Of a stretch of DNA of 14,367 bases, positions 7,161 to 14,144 are shown one piece after another; the first letter of the stretch is position 1; every line of letters starts with the position of its first letter. The stretch is from RYN-433 sp036558265 (lineage in GTDB: Bacteria; Planctomycetota; Phycisphaerae; Tepidisphaerales; Tepidisphaeraceae). Both the position numbers and the translations under genes were made by a program. The stretch covers positions 1 through 14,367 of the forward strand of contig DATBFY010000477.1 in the NCBI GenBank assembly GCA_036558265.1, in the 5' to 3' direction. The notes under the pieces were generated by a model that saw only the letters and a list, made by a program, of their open reading frames with translations, was not told the origin of the DNA and ran no database searches.

Positions 7161-9281
7161 ATGGATCCCCGCCACGACACCGCCACCACCCGCCGCGAGC
7201 TGTTCCGTACCACCGGCGTCGCGATCGCCGGTCTGGGTCTGGCACCCCTCCTCCCCGCCGCACCCGCCGCCAACGCCGCCGCCCCGCCTGCCACGCGCCC
7301 GGTTTCCCGTCCGGCGGCGGTCCCCCCGTTGGACCGGTTCCCGCGCATGGTCCAGGAGTATTTCGTCCGCCGCGTCCGCGAGGTCGAAGCCGCCGCCAAC
7401 ACCGCCCGCGCCGTGCTGGCGACTCGGGAGGACGCGCTGCGCTACGTCGCAGTCGTTCGCGAAAAGGCGCGTCAGTGCTTCGGCCCTTTCCCGGAAAAGA
7501 CGCCGCTTAACCCGCGCACCACCGGCAAGGTCGATCGCGACGTCTACACGATCGAAAACGTGATCTTCGAAAGCCGCCCGGGCTTCTTGGTCACCGCCAA
7601 CCTCTACGTCCCCAAGGGCCGCGCCTTCCCCCTGCCCGGCGTGGTCGGCACGTGCGGGCACTCCGCCAACGGCAAGGCCTACGAGACCTATCAGTCCTTT
7701 GCCCAGGGGCTGGCGCGACAGGGTTACGTTACGCTGATCTTCGACCCGATCGGCCAGGGCGAGCGCCTCCAGTACCTCGATCCAGGGAGCCTCAAATCCC
7801 GCGTCGGCGACGGCGTCGCCGAGCACCTCCTCTGCGGCAACCAGCAGTTCCTCGTCGGCGAGTTCTTCGGCGCCTGGCGCGCGTGGGACGGCATCCGCGC
7901 GCTCGACTATCTCCTCTCCCGGCCCGAGGTCGATCCGAAGCACGTCGGCGTCACCGGCAACTCGGGCGGCGGAACGATGACCACCTGGCTGTGCGCCCTG
8001 GACGACCGCTGGACCATGGCCGCCCCCGGCTGCTTCGTCTCCACCTTCCGCCGCGACCTGGAGAACGAGCTCCCGCAGGACACCGAGCAATGCCCGCCCC
8101 GCGCGCTCGCGCTGGGCCTGGACCACAGCGACTTTCTCGCCGCCATGGCCCCTAAGCCGATTATCATCCTCTCCCAGGAAAAGGACTACTTCGACACGCG
8201 CGGCGCCGCCGAAGCCTACGATCGCCTCAAGCGCCTCTACACCCTGCTGGGCGCCCCGGAGAACATCAGCCTGCACGTCGGCCCCCGCCCGCACGGCTTC
8301 TGGGTCGAGAACCGCCAGGCGATGTATCGCTGGTTCAACCGCTTCACGAAGGTCGCCGACGCGCAGGACGAGCCCAAACTCCAGATCGAAGACGAGCAGA
8401 CCCTGCGCTGCACGCCCGACGGCCAGGTCGCCCCGCTCAAGTCCCGCACCGTCTTCTCCTTCACCCGCCAAACGTCCCAGCGCCTCGGCGAGTCACGCAA
8501 GCCGCTTGACCGCGATTCCCTCAAGGCCGCCGTTGCCTCAATCCTCAAGCTGCCCGAGCGTCGCACGACGCCGCCCGATTACCGCATCCTCCGCCCGCTG
8601 CGCCCACGCGGATACCCGAAGAAGAATTGCACAACTTACGCCGTCGAGACCGAGCCCGGCATCCAGGCCCTGGTACACGCGCTGTCGGACGAGCCGATCT
8701 ACTCGCGCCCGCCAGCCGGGAAGGATCCGCGAGCCACCCTCTACGTCGCCCACCAGTCCGCCGACCTCGAGCTGCGCGACGAGCCGCTGGTCCGCGAGTT
8801 GATCGGAAGCGAAGCCGCCGACGTCCCCTTCTACGCCGTCGACCTCCGCGGCATCGGCGACTCGCGCCCCGACACCTGCGGCGGCCCCGACCAGTTCCTC
8901 GCCCCCTACGGTAGCGACTACTTCTACGCGATCTACGCGATCATGCTCGATTACCCCTACGCCGGCCAGAAAACCCATGACCTCCTGCGCGTGCTGGACT
9001 TCCTCGCCGCCCACGGCCGCACGCAGGTTCACCTGACCGCCCGCGGATGGGGCACGCTCCCCGCCACCTTCGCCGCCCTGCTCTCGCCGCACGCCGCCCG
9101 CGTCACCCTGAAAAACACGCCCACGTCCTACGCCGCGATCGCCCAGGCCGAGAACTACACCTGGCCGCTCTCGACGTTCATCCCCGGCGTGCTGGGGCGC
9201 TTTGACCTGCCGGACTGCTACCGCGCGTTGGAAGCCAAATCGCTCAAGCAGATCGAGCCGTGGGGCGCGGCTGGTGCATAA
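7161..9281 (+). CDS. Tat-exported tandem alpha/beta hydrolase (acetyl xylan esterase-like)
   Basis: The 706-residue protein is probably a secreted carboxylic-ester hydrolase. GGAGG (7150-7154) lies six bases before the ATG. The N-terminus has a twin-arginine motif (TTRRELFR), a hydrophobic Ala/Gly/Leu stretch and an Ala-rich cleavage region ending near residue 41, so export by Tat is expected. The first hydrolase domain (about 110-400) has the nucleophile elbow GNSGG with Ser268, Asp342 or Asp345 as acid, and His378 in the HG motif. This order fits the acetyl xylan esterase-like branch. A second alpha/beta-like domain (about 485-706) contains a strand-turn segment ATLYVAHQSAD and DLRGIGDS. 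At its expected elbow (627-631) it reads ARGWG, with Gly in place of Ser, so it is probably not catalytic. The gene follows sdhB by 60 bp but has no evident metabolic link to it. Substrate is unknown; polysaccharide deacetylation is the family-based guess. Confidence 0.85.
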   Translation: MDPRHDTATTRRELFRTTGVAIAGLGLAPLLPAAPAANAAAPPATRPVSRPAAVPPLDRFPRMVQEYFVRRVREVEAAANTARAVLATREDALRYVAVVREKARQCFGPFPEKTPLNPRTTGKVDRDVYTIENVIFESRPGFLVTANLYVPKGRAFPLPGVVGTCGHSANGKAYETYQSFAQGLARQGYVTLIFDPIGQGERLQYLDPGSLKSRVGDGVAEHLLCGNQQFLVGEFFGAWRAWDGIRALDYLLSRPEVDPKHVGVTGNSGGGTMTTWLCALDDRWTMAAPGCFVSTFRRDLENELPQDTEQCPPRALALGLDHSDFLAAMAPKPIIILSQEKDYFDTRGAAEAYDRLKRLYTLLGAPENISLHVGPRPHGFWVENRQAMYRWFNRFTKVADAQDEPKLQIEDEQTLRCTPDGQVAPLKSRTVFSFTRQTSQRLGESRKPLDRDSLKAAVASILKLPERRTTPPDYRILRPLRPRGYPKKNCTTYAVETEPGIQALVHALSDEPIYSRPPAGKDPRATLYVAHQSADLELRDEPLVRELIGSEAADVPFYAVDLRGIGDSRPDTCGGPDQFLAPYGSDYFYAIYAIMLDYPYAGQKTHDLLRVLDFLAAHGRTQVHLTARGWGTLPATFAALLSPHAARVTLKNTPTSYAAIAQAENYTWPLSTFIPGVLGRFDLPDCYRALEAKSLKQIEPWGAAGA

Positions 9282-9284
9282 TCG

Positions 9285-10121
9285 TCACTGCTGCGGCTTC
9301 TTCGGTGGCCGGGCGTGCGCCTTCTCCGTCCGCCGCGCCCGCCGGCCATAACGCGTCCCCTCCCCGGTATCGCCCGCCTTGGCGCCGGCCAGCGGGTTCC
9401 GCCGCGCATCACCGTTCGTCGCCGCCGCCTTGTCCAGCGACTCGTCCAGCGGCCGCCACCAGTGCTTCTTGAGGCCCTGGGTGACGACCTTCACGCACTC
9501 CTTGGGGTCGTCCACGATCCGAAAGATGTCCGCGTCTTCCGGGTCAACGAAATCCGGCACGAGTTGCTCCCGCACCCAGTCGACCAGCCCCCCCCAGTGC
9601 CGGCTGCCGTAAAGCACCACCGGGAACGCCTCCGCCTTGAGGGTCTGGATCAGCGTGACCGTCTCGAAGAACTCGTCCAGCGTCCCGTACCCGCCCGGGA
9701 AGCAGACGAACGCCGACGCGTACTTCACGAACATCACCTTGCGCGCATAGAAGTAGTGAAAGTCTAGGCTGATCGTCTGGTACTTGTTGGCCTCCTGCTC
9801 CTGCGGGAGGGTGATGTTGAGCCCGATCGATTGCCCGCCCGCCTCGAACGCCCCCTTGTTCGCCGCCTCCATGATCCCCGGCCCCCCGCCCGTGATCACG
9901 CTGAAGCCCGTTTTGGCAAAGAGGCGCGCGGTCTCCTCGGCCTCTTTGTAGTAATGATCGTTGGGGCGCGTGCGGGCGCTGCCGAAGAGGCTGACCGCCT
10001 TCCCCGCGCCCGCCATCACCTCAAACCCTTCGACGAACTCCGCCATGATGCGGAAGATCCGCCACGAATCCTGGCCGTTCAGATCCGGAATCTGCTTCGC
10101 ACCTGCCGCACGCCTCGTCAT
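9285..10121 (-). CDS. LOG-family (TIGR00730) nucleotide 5'-monophosphate phosphoribohydrolase
   Basis: The cytosolic Rossmann-fold protein of the LOG family hydrolyses nucleoside 5'-monophosphates (cytokinin ribotides in plants) to free base and ribose 5-phosphate. With the start used here it has 278 residues. The nucleotide-binding GGGPG lies at 78-82, a conserved ARK at 126-128, and the family signature PGGYGTLDE at 142-150. The core ends near 225; the last ~50 residues are a basic, Pro/Arg/Lys-rich tail not typical of the family. The chosen ATG (10121-10119) overlaps the thyX stop as ATGA, which suggests translational coupling. A start ten codons upstream (ATG at 10151) is also possible, since GGGAG precedes it by eight bases. 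The stop lies 3 bp from that of the convergent hydrolase. The true substrate in bacteria of this group is unknown; salvage or clean-up of nucleotides fits its thyX neighbour. Confidence 0.88.
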   Translation of the reverse strand: MTRRAAGAKQIPDLNGQDSWRIFRIMAEFVEGFEVMAGAGKAVSLFGSARTRPNDHYYKEAEETARLFAKTGFSVITGGGPGIMEAANKGAFEAGGQSIGLNITLPQEQEANKYQTISLDFHYFYARKVMFVKYASAFVCFPGGYGTLDEFFETVTLIQTLKAEAFPVVLYGSRHWGGLVDWVREQLVPDFVDPEDADIFRIVDDPKECVKVVTQGLKKHWWRPLDESLDKAAATNGDARRNPLAGAKAGDTGEGTRYGRRARRTEKAHARPPKKPQQ

Positions 10122-11005
10122 AGCCCCAACTTCCGCTTTTTTTCGTCCCATTCGGCATTCTCCCGCTTATTTTCACTCCCCAATGGCTGGCCTGACCGAA
10201 TCGCGTCAATTTCCAGCCGCGTCAGGTGCATCGCGCCCAGGTTGTAGTCCAGAAACGCCTCGGCCGCGATCGGCACGATCGGCTGAACCAGCGCGTACAT
10301 CGCGTTGGCATAGTCCCGGATCTCCTGCTGCGCGTGCGCATCCATGCGCAGCGAGAGGAAGTGAAACAGGTTGTGCAAATCGATCTTCCAGTACCACTCG
10401 GTGTACACGTTCACCGGCAGCCCGATCCGCGCCAGCTCGCGCGCCACCCCCTTCTCCATCAGCCGCTGGTAGTCCTTGTAGCTCTCCTCGACGCGCTCCA
10501 GGTAATCCAGAAACTCCTGCGCCGTGGCGTTGTCGATCGGCTCTTCACCCCCCTGCCGGTTGCTCAGGCTTTGCTTGCGGACGTTGTCCAGGTCCGGGTG
10601 GTAGAAGCGATCGCGGACGATGCTGTACCGCGCGCTGTACTCGTTGACGTTCGCCGTGCGGTGCCGGATCCACTGCCTCGCCACGAAGATCGGCATGCAG
10701 TGGTGGAACTTGAACTCCACCATCTCGAACGGCGTCGTGTGCCGGTGACGAGCCAGGTACCGGATCAGCCCCCGATCCTCGTTCACCTGCTTGGTCCCCG
10801 CCCCGTACGACACCCGCGCCGCCTGCACGATCGCGTAGTCCGCCGTCTTGCCCACCGGCGCCATTCGCGGCATCACGTCGATCAGGGCGACGAGCCCATG
10901 GTCGTGAACCTTCACCTCCCATCGCGCGCTGCCGTCCATGACATCGTACATCTCCCCTTCGAAGGGCCGCTTTTCAACCTGAATGCTCGAGAGGTCAATC
11001 GTCAT
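10118..11005 (-). CDS. thyX: Flavin-dependent thymidylate synthase ThyX
   Basis: ThyX methylates dUMP to dTMP using FAD, NADPH and methylenetetrahydrofolate, independently of the classical ThyA. The protein has 295 residues from the ATG at 11005. The family signature RHR-x7-S is intact as RHRTANVNEYSARYS, starting at residue 114. The preceding HRHTTPFEMVEF and the C-terminal RLEIDAIRSG are also typical. The frame remains open 14 codons further upstream to a TTG, but that stretch includes the putative promoter and reads poorly as protein, so the ATG is preferred. No ribosome binding site precedes it. It lies 61 bp downstream of the exchanger-like gene on the same strand and overlaps the LOG gene by four bases. 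A genome relying on ThyX often lacks thyA, which cannot be tested here. Confidence 0.96.
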   Translation of the reverse strand: MTIDLSSIQVEKRPFEGEMYDVMDGSARWEVKVHDHGLVALIDVMPRMAPVGKTADYAIVQAARVSYGAGTKQVNEDRGLIRYLARHRHTTPFEMVEFKFHHCMPIFVARQWIRHRTANVNEYSARYSIVRDRFYHPDLDNVRKQSLSNRQGGEEPIDNATAQEFLDYLERVEESYKDYQRLMEKGVARELARIGLPVNVYTEWYWKIDLHNLFHFLSLRMDAHAQQEIRDYANAMYALVQPIVPIAAEAFLDYNLGAMHLTRLEIDAIRSGQPLGSENKRENAEWDEKKRKLGL

Positions 11006-11016
11006 ATGAGATCGGG

Positions 11017-11047
11017 ATTTTACGCGACCGCCGGCAAAATTCACCAA
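11017..11047 (-). promoter_or_regulatory. Possible internal promoter of thyX
   Basis: On the minus strand, TTGGTG (11047-11042) and TAAAAT (11022-11017) are separated by 19 bp, longer than ideal. The -10 ends 11 bases before the thyX ATG, so the transcript would have almost no leader, in line with the absent ribosome binding site. It would let thyX and the LOG gene be expressed apart from the upstream membrane protein. The match is only moderate. Confidence 0.3.
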
Positions 11048-11066
11048 CCCGCGCCACGCGCGTCCT

Positions 11067-12191
11067 TTACCTCAGGTTCGGGTCCAGTCCGCTCGCGATC
11101 GTCGCCGTCAGGTAGAAGAAATACCCGGCGATCAGCACCATCCCCTCCTCCCGTCCAAGGCTCCACTTCCCCAGCGCGACCGGCAGCAGCAGCACGCCGA
11201 TGATGATCAGGACCACGTTGTCGATCCGCCACACCGGCGTCGGGAAGATCAGCAGCTTGGGCAACCCCTCATGCCATGCCATGGCGTCGCCCGCCCAGTG
11301 CGCCACCGCCGGCACGTGCGCCGCAAGGTAGGGCAGCAGGATCAAGAGCGGCAACAGCGCGCACAGGTTCAGCAGCACCACGCCGACCTGGCACGTCAGC
11401 GGCGCCCACCCACGCCCCCCCGCCGCCAGCCGCCAGCTCCCGTACATCATCGGCAGCACCATTGACAGGCTCACGACCGAACCCGCCAGCCCACTCGTGG
11501 ACATCCCGCGCAACAGCCCGCTCGATCGCACCGTCCCCTGCGTCACCGCCCAACCGCCAAGCCACAAGAGCACCGCCACCAGCCCCAACTCGAGCGTCAG
11601 TGCGAGGATGCGGCCACCCGTCCAATGTTCGCCCGCCCCCGGCGACGCGTAATCGAGCGCAACCGTGGCGTCGTGATGCACGCCACGCCCGGCGGTCGCC
11701 TCGTCCAGGACGCTCCGCGGGGTTACCGCACGAGCCGACCCGTCCCCACCCTCCTCCCTCCACAGCGACAGCAGGATCAATCCCTCGACCAGCAGCGCCA
11801 CCGCATCGTGCCACTTGAACGTCCCCTTAAAGCCCGCGACGAACACCAACAGCGCCGCAACGAGCCCAAACGCCCAGATCCGACGCCACCGAGCCGGCCC
11901 CGGCTCGATCGGCCCGGCCAGCGCGATGAAACCGACCACCGTCGTCACCGCCCCCACGCTGCTGCCGAACACGATCCCCACCGCGATCTCCGGCCGCCCC
12001 AGAAGCATCGCGATGACGCTCGCCGACGCGATCGGGATGAAGTACGCCAGCGACCGCGCCCCGATCTGACCGTCGTGCCGCGGCAGGATCATCGCCAGGA
12101 ACCGCGCGCAGGCAAACAGGGCCACCATGCCCCCCAGCAGAAACATGGGTCCGAAGCGATTCAATGGATCGAACGAAACTGCTGCCGCCAT
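11067..12191 (-). CDS. CaCA-type cation exchanger-like membrane protein, acidic residues missing
   Basis: The 374-residue integral membrane protein has about ten hydrophobic segments in two halves, divided by a charged loop at about 145-190. Segments resemble sodium/calcium antiporters of the YrbG/CaCA type. The first repeat (about 52-87) reads LGRPEIAVGIVFGSSVG, close to the CaCA pattern of GR, then A-x-G, then GSN. The last helices (WRIDNVVLIIIGVLLLP and a later REEGMVLIAGYFFYL) match the usual CaCA ending. However, the ion-binding (T)S-x-PE of repeat 1 is ASASV, and repeat 2 (about 240-285) also lacks the Glu. It may be a diverged or non-transporting homologue, or another small-solute carrier. 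The start is uncertain: ATG 12191 is used, ATG 12146 is possible, and neither has a ribosome binding site. A weak -35/-10 candidate lies at 12234-12205. It is probably first in an operon with thyX and the LOG gene. Confidence 0.6.
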   Translation of the reverse strand: MAAAVSFDPLNRFGPMFLLGGMVALFACARFLAMILPRHDGQIGARSLAYFIPIASASVIAMLLGRPEIAVGIVFGSSVGAVTTVVGFIALAGPIEPGPARWRRIWAFGLVAALLVFVAGFKGTFKWHDAVALLVEGLILLSLWREEGGDGSARAVTPRSVLDEATAGRGVHHDATVALDYASPGAGEHWTGGRILALTLELGLVAVLLWLGGWAVTQGTVRSSGLLRGMSTSGLAGSVVSLSMVLPMMYGSWRLAAGGRGWAPLTCQVGVVLLNLCALLPLLILLPYLAAHVPAVAHWAGDAMAWHEGLPKLLIFPTPVWRIDNVVLIIIGVLLLPVALGKWSLGREEGMVLIAGYFFYLTATIASGLDPNLR

Positions 12192-12312
12192 GCGCGTGTG
12201 CGGGAAGTGTGACGAGCGTCCCCCCCATTGTCCAGAACCGCGCGCCACCAAGTGCCGCAGACCCGTCGAAGCCGCCGCACTCGGAATACTACGGCGGCAG
12301 GCGCATTTTCCC

Positions 12313-12337
12313 CATGCAGGGGCATGCGTCCATGCGT
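12313..12337. promoter_or_regulatory. CATGC repeats in the divergent intergenic region
   Basis: CATGC occurs at 12313-12317, 12323-12327 and 12331-12335; the last two extend to CATGCGT in an 8-bp tandem. A short CCCC/GGGG inverted repeat (12310-12313 with 12319-12322) encloses the first. The cluster ends about 20 bp upstream of the -35 box of the promoter at 12357, a usual place for an activator or repressor. The rest of the 219-bp gap shows nothing else except a weak leftward promoter candidate. Confidence 0.3.
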
Positions 12338-12356
12338 GCCCGGCCCGCCAACAGGC

Positions 12357-12385
12357 CTGACATTACACTGTAGATCACGTATCAT
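12357..12385 (+). promoter_or_regulatory. Sigma-70-like promoter of the Rmf-like gene cassette
   Basis: CTGACA (12357-12362) and TATCAT (12380-12385) each differ from consensus at one base and are separated by exactly 17 bp. This is the best promoter match in the window. The predicted start near 12392 would give a leader of about 20 bases containing GAAGGAAG before the ATG at 12411. It could drive all three rightward genes to 13791, as no terminator is seen between them. Confidence 0.6.
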
Positions 12386-12410
12386 TCGCCGGGAAGAAGG
12401 AAGAACACTT

Positions 12411-12701
12411 ATGAGCAAGGGTTATCCAGGACGAACGCGAGCGACTAAGGCATTCTGGCGCGGCGCCGTGTCAGCCGGTCGAGAATTCGGGCGCAACCCC
12501 TACGCCAACGCCACGCTCGCCAAGCTGTGGGAGCGCGGGCGCAAGCGCATGGGCGAACAGCCCCCACTCGCCATCCCACCCCAATTCCGTCCCAAACCGC
12601 CGCGCACCTCAAAGGGACCTCCCAAGAACCGACCCAGCGACCCCGGACGCCGAGGCTTTCACCGTGGCCAGGATCGCCCACGCGGACGCTCGCCATGGTG
12701 A
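12411..12701 (+). CDS. Small basic protein resembling ribosome modulation factor (Rmf/CrpP type)
   Basis: The 96-residue protein starts at the ATG at 12411, with AGGAAG (12398-12403) seven bases upstream. Residues 11-47 carry the spacing seen in ribosome modulation factor: W-R-G-x3-A-G at 16-23, NPY at 29-31, then L-A-x2-W-x2-G at 36-43. In E. coli, Rmf is about 55 residues, binds the 30S subunit and dimerises ribosomes into 100S particles in stationary phase; relatives of the CrpP type differ in function. Here a tail of about 50 residues, rich in Pro, Arg, Lys and Gly, follows the domain and would suit RNA binding. The frame stays open upstream of the ATG, but that part covers the promoter and ribosome binding site and is not coding. 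The Rmf match rests on a few spaced residues in a short sequence, so it is a moderate-confidence inference. That the gene is real is better supported, by promoter, ribosome binding site and position. Confidence 0.6.
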   Translation: MSKGYPGRTRATKAFWRGAVSAGREFGRNPYANATLAKLWERGRKRMGEQPPLAIPPQFRPKPPRTSKGPPKNRPSDPGRRGFHRGQDRPRGRSPW

Positions 12702-12768
12702 CGCGTCCCGCCTGCCTCGCCGTACCTCAATTCACGCCGCCGGCAATTAGTGGTCGCACCGAAGGTGC

Positions 12769-13176
12769 ATGGGCATCGACACAACGCTGCGCAACACCCG
12801 GATGACCCGCCCCTTCTTGATCAGCCTCGCGGTCACCGTCGCCGTCATGTCCGCCACGGCGCTTCCGCTCTGTGGCACCATGTTCCGCTGCGGCTGCTCC
12901 CTCGCCCACGGCTCCAGCGCCTGTAGTATGCACCACGTCATGGGCCCGCACTGCCCCTGGTGCGTCAAGCGCGGCACGGCCTTCGGCGCCAGCTTCGCGT
13001 TCGTGCTTCCGGCCGCGGTCGGCAGCGTCCTCGTTGCCGCGCGCCGGCGTCGATCGGTCTTGGCTGCCTCGTCTGCCGGGATCATCACCTACCTGGCGCT
13101 GGCCGCCCTGTGCGGGTTTATTACCGCAAAGATCATGCATTACCCGACCTGGTTCGGCTGGCCGGTCGGCGCCTGA
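12769..13176 (+). CDS. Three-helix membrane protein with Cys/His-rich loop, unknown function
   Basis: The 135-residue protein has predicted helices at about 15-34, 72-91 and 99-121. The loop between helices 1 and 2 is dense in possible metal ligands: Cys35, 41, 43, 52, 62 and 65, and His47, 55, 56 and 61, ending in HCPWC. This suggests binding of zinc, copper or an iron-sulfur centre, or a redox-active CPWC pair. It lacks the CxxCH order of a c-type haem site. Only one further Cys (115) lies outside. GAAGG (12761-12765) is just three bases before the ATG, so Met12 (12802) is a fallback start, although no good ribosome site precedes that either. It sits 67 bp after the Rmf-like gene and 30 bp before the next, on the same strand, which suggests co-transcription. 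I recognise no named family with certainty. Confidence 0.65.
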   Translation: MGIDTTLRNTRMTRPFLISLAVTVAVMSATALPLCGTMFRCGCSLAHGSSACSMHHVMGPHCPWCVKRGTAFGASFAFVLPAAVGSVLVAARRRRSVLAASSAGIITYLALAALCGFITAKIMHYPTWFGWPVGA

Positions 13177-13206
13177 GTACGAAGAACCTTTCTCAAAGGA
13201 AAAGCG

Positions 13207-13791
13207 ATGCTGTGCGACCCGATGGGATGGCGACGGCGTGCCGGGGCCCGATGTGGCGTCATCCTCCTGACATCACTCGCGGCCGTCGGGATTTCGCGAG
13301 CGGCCCCCCCTGCCAAGCCGAAGCCCGCAACCACGCGACCCGCCACGCAGCCCTTCCGGCGATATGAATCGACCCGGGTCGTCCGCCAGATGTACCAGGC
13401 TCTGAAGACCGGCGACATCGCCGCCGCCAAACGCCTCATCGCCGACTCGCCCCAGCCCGTGCCCGATCTCGACCGCCGCCTCGCCCGACTCGCCAGGGAT
13501 TACGCCGACCCGCAACTCGATTTCGCCGTCCTCGACGCAAGGGAAACCGGCGATGCGGCGGCTGCGATCATCGGCCTCTCCCAGAAGACCGGCGCCAAGT
13601 CGTTCCGATCCGAGGAATGGTATCTGGTCCGCCAGGCCGGACACTGGAAACTCCTCGGCAACTTCGGCGACTACGACCTGCCCGGCTACGGTTTCGACAA
13701 GGCGCAGCTCGACCGCTACCAGCAGCTCGAATCCTGGGTCGAGAAGCGAACCCCCGAGCTGCGGAAAGAGCTGACCGGCTGCGACTGCTGA
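13207..13791 (+). CDS. Small exported protein of unknown function
   Basis: The 194-residue protein starts at an ATG with AAAGGA (13195-13200) six bases upstream. An Arg-rich N-terminus (WRRRAGAR), a hydrophobic core at about 17-29 and an Ala-rich site near 31-33 form a signal peptide, probably Sec type. A Pro/Thr/Ala-rich linker (34-49) leads to the mature domain. It opens with a helix (TRVVRQMYQALKTGDIAAAK) and continues with strand-like segments (PQLDFAVLDARE and EEWYLVRQAGHWKLLGNFG). This is reminiscent of NTF2/SnoaL-like domains, which often have a helical start and a strand ending W-K/R-L. A helical end closes with CDC, a possible metal-binding or disulfide pair. It is third in the cassette begun by the Rmf-like gene. 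No specific function can be assigned, and the NTF2-like idea is weak. Confidence 0.65.
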   Translation: MLCDPMGWRRRAGARCGVILLTSLAAVGISRAAPPAKPKPATTRPATQPFRRYESTRVVRQMYQALKTGDIAAAKRLIADSPQPVPDLDRRLARLARDYADPQLDFAVLDARETGDAAAAIIGLSQKTGAKSFRSEEWYLVRQAGHWKLLGNFGDYDLPGYGFDKAQLDRYQQLESWVEKRTPELRKELTGCDC

Positions 13792-13805
13792 ACGCGCCCA
13801 CAGGC

Positions 13806-14144
13806 TCAACTCCCCGACACCAGCACCACCCCCGCGGTGATCAACCCGATCCCCACCCACGCGCCGGCCCCCATCCGCTCCCGAAACACCGCCCACGCGC
13901 CCAGCACGATCAACACCGGGTTCAAGCCTTCAAACGGAAACACCCGGCTCAACTCCAGCCGCTCCAGCAACCCAAGCCACAGGAAGAACCACACCGTCAT
14001 GCACGCGACCCCCGGCGCCAGCCGCACCGTCAAGCGGCGCCATCCGTCCACCGCCCCCCTCTTCATTCCGTGCTTGAGGAACAACTGGCCCGCCACCAGG
14101 AACAACTGGCAGACCACGCAGATGACGATCGCCAGCGGCTTCAC
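13806..14144 (-). CDS. Small four-helix DMT/EamA-type half-transporter
   Basis: The 112-residue inner-membrane protein has four predicted helices, at about 3-23, 44-60, 72-88 and 93-110. Its ending, GLNPVLIVLGAWAVFRERM then GAWVGIGLITAGVVLV, is typical of half-size drug/metabolite transporters such as SMR and ArnE/ArnF proteins. Helix 1 has AGQLFLKHG and no membrane Glu equivalent to Glu14 of EmrE, so a proton-coupled drug pump is less likely than a lipid-linked or metabolite carrier. The GTG start (14144) is chosen because GGAGG lies seven bases upstream and it overlaps the stop of the preceding gene as GTGA. An in-frame ATG at 14255 would lie inside that gene and add a Gly-rich non-membrane stretch. 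It probably works as a heterodimer with its neighbour. Its stop lies 14 bp from that of the convergent exported protein, with no terminator hairpin visible. Confidence 0.75.
   Translation of the reverse strand: MKPLAIVICVVCQLFLVAGQLFLKHGMKRGAVDGWRRLTVRLAPGVACMTVWFFLWLGLLERLELSRVFPFEGLNPVLIVLGAWAVFRERMGAGAWVGIGLITAGVVLVSGS

Noticed and set aside
6309..8471. 720-codon open frame on the minus strand across sdhB and the hydrolase
   Set aside because: It covers two well-recognised + strand genes and the gap between them, and its translation has no family features.
11006..11047. N-terminal extension of ThyX to the TTG at 11047
   Set aside because: It would translate the likely promoter and adds residues not typical of ThyX; the ATG at 11005 gives the normal family length.
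10226..11203. 325-codon open frame on the plus strand opposite thyX
   Set aside because: thyX carries an intact signature on the other strand; this frame is a high-GC shadow.
12205..12234. Leftward promoter TGGACA-18-ACACTT for the exchanger-like gene
   Set aside because: The -10 matches consensus at only three positions; it is mentioned under the gene but not listed as a feature.
12228..12410. N-terminal extension of the Rmf-like protein upstream of 12411
   Set aside because: The stretch holds the promoter and ribosome binding site, and its translation looks random.
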